From Lycium barbarum (Eukaryota > Streptophyta > Magnoliopsida > Solanales > Solanaceae): DNA of 64,000 nucleotides. Of the stretch, positions 58,425-64,000 are shown piece after piece (the stretch's first letter is position 1; every line of letters starts with the position of its first letter). Made by a program: the position numbers and the translations under genes. The stretch lies in NCBI RefSeq assembly GCF_019175385.1, contig NC_083345.1, positions 123,631,657-123,695,656 on the forward strand, read 5' to 3'. The notes under the pieces are model-generated. The model saw only the letters and a program-made list of their open reading frames with translations. It was not told the origin of the DNA and made no database searches.

Positions 58425-60324
58425 GTTAGCCCCTTCACTCTAATTTTTTTCTGCTACTTTCTGTAATTTCTCAAATTTCCTCATGCTGCTATTTAAGCCT
58501 AGGTGGACAGAATTACCCGATACAGGCCGGGTGGGAAGTGACAGGTACCACGTGGAATTAGTCTAGGTGCACACAAGATGACTCAGACACCACGGTTATG
58601 ATAACAATGAATTTGCTCTATTTTTCTTTTGGATAGCGTTAGTCCGACTCTTCCTTACTTCCGGAGTAAATTTCATAAATGGTCACATAACTATGAATAT
58701 TTCTCACCAAAATCACCGTAATCAGGGGAGGATTCACCCTTTAGGGTGGGGGTGGCATGACACTTCCTAAATTTTTTATATACCTATGTTGCAATTTGTT
58801 TAAACTAAATTAAATATTCGATCCTGCCACCCCCGGTTCCAAATTAGACAAAGGTACCATGGCTGGTAGACACAAGTTTGAATCTATCTTGAACATTTTC
58901 CGACTCCCGTTTCTCTTTGTGCTTTTTAGTTCATTTGTACCAGTCATTTCCCTTTTCGGCTCTCCCAATTTTCTATTTATTTTTTTATTATTTATATTGT
59001 CTTTCCTTTATTCTATTATTTTATCTGTGATCTCTAGCGAGAACACATAAAATAGAAACTTCAAAATTCCTTAAATTAAGCACTTCTCTTAATCTCAAAT
59101 CTGTGAGTATTTAAATCGAAAAGCTTGGGTCTCACTGAGAATATTGGATTTAGATCAAAAGTCAATCTTTTTATAATTTCTTTTTTGATTACTCCCTTCG
59201 TCCATGTTTACTTCTCTATATTTGACTTGGGACACTCTTAATAAGCAATAAATAAAATGAGAAATGAATTGGAGTACTTAATAATAAGAGTAAAATTGGT
59301 ATAAAATGGTAAATTATGTCTTGGGTTTTCAAACTATACAACTTACATGTAAAAGTAGACATCTATTTTAGTATAGTGGATAAATAAAAATGGACGAAGG
59401 GAGCGTATTATAAAAATCCGTGCTTTTCTATAATTATTAAATTCAACTTAAATCACTTTACTACTTAAATTGTGATGGAAATTCCGTAAGCATTGCTTAG
59501 AAAAAATACGAAATTTATGATTTATTTTTTAGAACTTGTAGTTATCTAATTCTACATTTACTTATGGGGTGTAATTTACCTATTGAAGAGTTTTTCTATT
59601 ATTTTTCTTACTTTGATTGGTGTAATTTCCTTATTGAAGATGTTATTTTACTTGTGCAAGTTCTTTTTTTAATATACATAAAACATGTAAGTTCCTTGGT
59701 GAAAATGTTGATTTTACTTCTGTTGTTAATGGGCGTGATTCCTTGTTTAAGATACTAATTATGTTCGTTTCTTGATTTTTGAGATATAATTTTCATATTT
59801 GCAAATAAAAAACGACCTATTAAGTTGACCCGAATAAACTCAAAAAAGATGAACCCGAGCCAAATACACGTTCCTAACAAAATATACATTGACAAAATAT
59901 ACATTGACGAAAATTGTGGCACCCGCCACCTTCAAATCCTAGATCCGCCTCTAATCGTAATGTTTTCTAATAAAAGAATCATAAAACTTTCATTAGTACT
60001 CAACTAATAGCTATTATGTCAGAAAGTTACTTTCTTTGTTAAAAAAGATAGGAATCAGGTGACTTTCTGGAATAATAACTATTAGTTGAGTGATCATATG
60101 ATAAATCAACCCAACTTTCACCCTCTAACATAAAAGTCACAATTGCCGGAAAACCCAACCTTCTTCATTCCACTAGTTTTCCCTAAATAAGCTCTGTAAT
60201 CTATTTAGTTCTCTTCCATGTGGGATGATTTCACAACTCAAATTTGAAAATTTTCCTTTTTTTTTTTGGCTTAAAGTACTGTTTTTTTCTTTTTTCTGAT
60301 TAGTCTTTGTTACTTCTACTGCAG
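58425..60324. other. ACR intron 1, enlarged by transposons
   Basis: Holds a Stowaway MITE (59192-59403). Also holds a piece reading ggggaggattcaccctttag near 58725 and a likely partner in opposite orientation at 59930-59955 (tcaaatcctagatccgcctc), which may be the ends of one 1.2 kb element. No exon. Confidence 0.55.
59192..59403. mobile_element. Stowaway-type MITE in ACR intron 1
   Basis: Left TIR ctcccttcgtccatgtttac and right TIR (reverse complement) ctcccttcgtccatttttat, 212 bp, TA at the left edge. Confidence 0.8.
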
Positions 60325-60743
60325 GGTCATGATCGACAACGTAAGTTATTCAAACGCCACCCTTGTTATGGTAAGCGTCCTTTGTTGGAGTCCTTTAATC
60401 TTTTTTATTCAATCAATTAACTATGCTTCAATTGACCCATACTTTCGTCTGGTGGTAAAAGCGCATTAAGTGATGTGTCATGTCATTGGTAGTTAAGTGG
60501 AGAAAGGTGGAGGGATGGGTCATTATGCACCGAATTTTGGAACCGTGGCATTTTTTGGTTATAAAAAAAAATTGACTATGCCTCAATCTCGAATTAGTTA
60601 AGGTTACCAATGCAATATGGTCTTCAAGTTAACACACCCTTTTCTTTTATTGGGATTTAGAACCAGCTATAATTTTACAAATTACATAGGTGGAATTGGA
60701 ACTTTTGACTGAAAATTGATGTAAAATTGTACTTAAATCCATG

Positions 60744-60800
60744 TTGTTGTTACAACAACCACATACCCAGTGTAGTCCCACAAGTTAGGTCTAGAAAAAT
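60744..60800 (-). mobile_element. SINE tail fragment in ACR intron 2
   Basis: acaacaaccacatacccagt gtagtcccacaagttaggtc matches the TS/SolS SINE 3' part. Followed by three copies of tacttaaatccatgttg. Confidence 0.55.
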
Positions 60801-63221
60801 CTTGTTGTCACTGTTGTACTTAAATCCATGTTGTAGTTATTGTATTTAAATCCATGTTGTCGTTATTGTACTTAAATCCATGTTGGTTAGTCCTAATTTT
60901 TCATTTTTGATGTCGTGATCATGTACAGATTGATAGTGCGAGCAAACATGGGATTCTTCTAGAAGCAGTTCAAGTTCTCACGGATCTGAACCTTTCAATC
61001 AAGAAAGCTTATGTCTCCTGCAATGTTCGATGGTTTATGGACGGTGAGCTGAGGTCAATGTATTGAACGTTTTAGTTAAAGAGTATTTTCAGTAAATTTT
61101 TTATTGATTTTTGACGTTTCAATTCATTTTGGTCTGCAGTTTTTCATGTTACTGACTTGGATGGAAACAAGTTAACAGACAAAAGTGTGATTAGTTACAT
61201 TGACCGGTATATATATGTAGCAACTATAATTTTAAGTTTCTAACAGTACAATATTGCATTACGTACTACGTTGCGTGGATCCTTTATTTGCCTTGATATC
61301 AAATTTTTGTAACATCAGTATTATTTACCGCAGATTTTCAAAATATATGTAGCTATAATATAATTTTTTAACAGTAATTGCATTACATACTGCATTACGT
61401 GGACCCTTTTTGTCATCTTATCTTAAAATTACCATATCGATTTAACATAGATTATGAAGATACTTGATGAGTCTTTATACCAAAATTTAAACTTTGTGCT
61501 AATGTTAAACAGTCACTTGGGACAATTCATTATGCAAGTTCAAAGAGCTACAATGGCTTGACAGCTCTGGAATTAACTTGGACAGATCGAATTGGCCTTT
61601 TATCGGAGGTCTTTGCCGTACTATGAGATTTACAGTGCAACGTAGTTGAAGCTAAAATGTGGACTCACAATGGTCGAATTGCCACCCTGATATATAAAGG
61701 AAAGCCACTCGGGGTCCCGAATTGAGAACTCACAGAAGATTGACAGAATTAAAGCCCGTTTAAAGAACGTGCTTAAGGGGGGTAACGATATTCGAAGTGC
61801 TAAAACATCTGTGTCTTTAGCTGTCATGCATACAGAAAGAAGACTTCACCAAATGATGTTTGCAGACCGGGATTATGAAAGAAAGCCAGTGATTAAGACT
61901 AGTGATGATACCCCAATCGTATCGGTATTAAACTGTTTGGAAAAGGGTTATTCTGTGGTAAATATTCAGTGCAAAGATCGAAATATGCTTCTATTTGATG
62001 TCGTTTGCACGTTAACAGACATGCAGTATGTTGCGTTCCATGCCACAATTGATTCTGCTGGGGGAATGGCATACTTGGTATATTTTCTTTACCTACTTAT
62101 CTTGCTTTTTATTTCTTTAATCAATCATGTTCTTTGAATGTACGTTTGCTCAAGTTTTCTTACAATCTCATCTCAGGAATTCTTCATTAGGCATACAGAT
62201 GGAAGTCCAATTAGTTCAGACGCTGAAAAGGAACGTGTGATTCTATGCCCACAAGCTGCAATCGAAAAAAGAGCATCTGAGGTATTGTGTTCCTCCTCCT
62301 GTTTCGAAAATAAACGCCCAATTAAGGTGCTTTAGGTATGAAGGAAAATGTTTACCACGGAAAATGATTTTCTGACAAAAAAGTGGGCTTCCTTATTATT
62401 TCTCGTGTTTGGTAAGCGGAAAATATTGTCCCAAAAGCATTTAAATATAATTTAGGTAAACACTATAGGGGTGGGGGTGGTGGGGATGGGGCTATGGGGA
62501 GTTGGGGTAGGGTGTGTTGGAGGGTGGGGGAGGGCCACTTGCGGAACTTGTTTTCCCTAATTCCACTAGGGAAGTCATTTTCCTCATTTTTAAAAAACAT
62601 GTTTTTCTAGAAATGATTTTCAAAAAATTGACTAACCAAACATGGAAATTGAAAAACATTTTCTGGAAACGTTTTCCTCCATACCAAACACACCCCTATA
62701 CACTTCTTAAAGATGTTTAGAATCAAAGACGAGTCCAAAGTTCAGAGTCAATGCGTTCAGAATGGATGTGATCTAGTGTTATATTTACACATTTAGATCC
62801 TTTTTGTATATGATAAGTACTTCGAGGCAAACGTAATCAGTTTAGTTAAATCTCCTCTAGACACACCTCTGTTTAGGATATGCTTCTAACATAGTACTTA
62901 AATTCTGATCACAGGGGGTCAGGCTAGAACTACACACAGGAGATAAACAAGGATTATTAACCGATGTAATGAGAACTTTCCGGGAAAATGGCCTAAACGT
63001 AACAAGGGTTGTGATATCAACCACAGGGATTCAGCTCTAAATATAATTTACATAACAGATGCAAGGGGGAATCCAGTCGATTCAATGATCATTGAGTCTG
63101 TTAGGGAGCAAATCGGATGGAATGACTTGAAAGTGAAGGAATTGCGATTGATCAAACATCAAAAGGTTGACAGAGACGAGCCCGCAGTGGGTGTAGGTGG
63201 GGTCATGTTGGTATCACTTGA

Positions 63222-64000
63222 GGGAGTTTGCTAAAAGGCCATTCTCAACACTTATTTTGACAAAAGGCCATAAGTTTCAAAGAATTGGCTAAAGGGCACT
63301 ATTTATGACATCATCAAATGAAGTCTCCCATGTTGTCACCCCTATACCCAAAGTTTTAAAAAATACAAAACAGCCCCCAACTACCAACATTTAATTACCC
63401 CAATTTAGCAGCCCAATTTTTTTTGTTCCCTCCCTCCAAAAGCTCGTTGCTCCCCATTTCTACACTTTTCCGATCCAGTTTCCGGCCAAATTTCTGGCTT
63501 TTCATCTGAAAATCAGTCCCAAACTACGAATTTCTTCCCCAGTTCAGTAATTATAACTTAAATCTCGTAGAAATCATTGAAAAGAAGCTCGAATTATTTT
63601 CACCATTGTTGTCAAAGCTCAATTATTAGGTGCCAATTTCGTCCGCGTCTACTGGTAGTGGAGTTCGTTTTTTGTTCTAATCCTCTTGTGGAGTCAATTC
63701 TCCATTAAAAGAGCCGTATCCCTGCTGTTTTTTTGGTCTGAATCTGGTACTGTTCTAAGTCTAGGCATCGATCAATTATAGACCATAGCAATAGTCTATT
63801 ATATCTTTAGTATGACGTCTATTGGAGAATATGTTATAGTAGGTGGTGGTTACATGGGTGAATGGGTGGAGACCCCAAAATGTTGGATTTGGAATTCTGC
63901 GAGCAAGGTGACAGTGTTGATCGTCGTGCGTCGTAATGGTACGTATAACGATTTGGTTGAAAGCGTAAAGGAAAGCGGGGAGTTAGATTGTGACCCCAGC
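63222..64000 (+). mobile_element. Left end of a Mutator-like element, continues past the window
   Basis: ACR coding similarity stops at about 63220 and new sequence begins gggagtttgctaaaaggcca. It repeats aaaaggcca 34 nt later and reads ggctaaagggcactatttat, as in Solanaceae MULE ends (by memory). An ORF like the MuDR N-terminus starts at 63812. The far TIR lies outside. Confidence 0.6.
63812..64000 (+). CDS. MuDR-like transposase N-terminus, partial (runs off window)
   Basis: An open frame of 63 codons from ATG 63812 to the last base: MTSIGEYVIVGGGYMGEWVE, then KVTVLIVVRRNGTYNDLVES and VKESGELDCDPS. Plant MuDR-type proteins commonly start with a small domain of this form (V.V..NGTYDDL..SV...G.L.C.PS), by memory. 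The transposase core would be downstream, outside. No stop in the visible part. This is the only TE coding piece here without a visible lesion, but it is short. Confidence 0.55.
   Translation, partial: MTSIGEYVIVGGGYMGEWVETPKCWIWNSASKVTVLIVVRRNGTYNDLVESVKESGELDCDPS

Larger units (their letters stand above)
58333..63234 (+). pseudogene. ACT-domain-repeat (ACR4/ACR8-like) pseudogene
   Basis: Exons: 58333-58424 (in-frame ATGs at 58333, 58345, 58360; MDMEWP, an F/L run from T12, LDEYEKLVFRMTTPR), 60325-60370 (VMIDNVSYSNATLVM), 60929-61043 ([20 protein letters not shown]), 61140-61206 (VFHVTDLDGNKLTD), 61513-62077 ([54 protein letters not shown]), 62177-62281 (EFFIRHTDGSPISSDAEKER), 62915-63230 ([20 protein letters not shown], then VKELRLIKHQKV). 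The four ACT modules of the ACR family are recognisable. ACR proteins are thought to bind amino acids as regulators. Lesions: a base lost at the end of exon 4, TGA at 61624, a 2-base loss near 61690, a one-base loss near 63025, and the last about 20 codons replaced by a MULE. All introns are GT-AG. Confidence 0.9.

Noticed and set aside
58859..59050. Small hydrophobic ORF in ACR intron 1
   Set aside because: T-rich DNA gives Phe/Leu/Ile codons; no conservation evidence, flanked by transposon pieces.
1..64000. tRNA or rRNA genes
   Set aside because: No cloverleaf with intact A and B boxes or rRNA-like block was noticed by eye; only SINE-type boxes. A tRNAscan-SE run would settle it.

Overview
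This is plant nuclear DNA, most likely from a Solanaceae species such as tobacco or a relative. Evidence for this is the TS/SolS-type SINE fragments, the Stowaway and Mutator-like MITE families common in Solanaceae, and low-copy genes whose closest remembered relatives are solanaceous. It is repeat-rich intergenic sequence. I see no intact cellular gene. The four recognisable host genes are all broken: a PIP aquaporin, a SWEET sugar transporter, an ACT-domain-repeat (ACR) protein, and a captured piece of a BAP31-like ER membrane protein gene. Much of the rest is transposons, many nested in one another.

Layout. 1-738: AT-rich, no gene. 739-7200: two 0.86 kb direct repeats, each holding a 0.66 kb hAT-like element, enclose a 4.7 kb non-coding element that ends in TGTCAACA. 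7201-9065: a Mutator-like MITE with a 9 bp target duplication, a Helitron-like terminus and a SINE. 9066-22231: a complete but decayed 13.2 kb Ty3/gypsy element of the Tat lineage (584 bp LTRs, 5 bp TSD aattt). It has gag-pol on the plus strand and two related genes on the minus strand. 22456-23540: a TIR-like element carrying the BAP31-like fragment. 23.6-27.5 kb: AT-rich repeats. 27.5-29.5 kb: the 3' half of a chromovirus-type gypsy element, whose LTR sits inside the first of three PIP aquaporin exon-1 copies. 31.0-35.2 kb: a 4.2 kb element with about 115 bp TIRs that holds the 3' end of a second Tat element, again with two antisense genes and an LTR. 35.3-37.3 kb: the longest PIP pseudogene copy, ended by a small LTR element (37.3-38.4 kb). 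39.2-40.5 kb: a tandem duplication with a 64 bp minisatellite. 41.15-44.6 kb: a SWEET pseudogene whose first intron holds a reduced copia element, itself carrying a SINE. 44.7 kb onwards: a Helitron-like end. 45.9-49.3 kb: a gypsy element on the minus strand. 49.6-54.9 kb: a short TIR element split by a 4.7 kb copia element (TSD gttat). 58.3-63.2 kb: an ACR pseudogene, cut at its 3' end by a MULE whose MuDR-like ORF runs off the window.

The genes do not form a pathway. The most unusual feature is the pair of paralogous antisense genes in the 3' part of both Tat elements. In the complete element each has a TATA box about 170 bp upstream of its start. In both elements the LTR-proximal gene has an intron. 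Next in interest are the TIR-like element with a captured BAP31-like coding piece and the large TIR element enclosing a retrotransposon end. All TE coding regions seen, apart from the short MULE piece at the window edge, carry stops or frameshifts.
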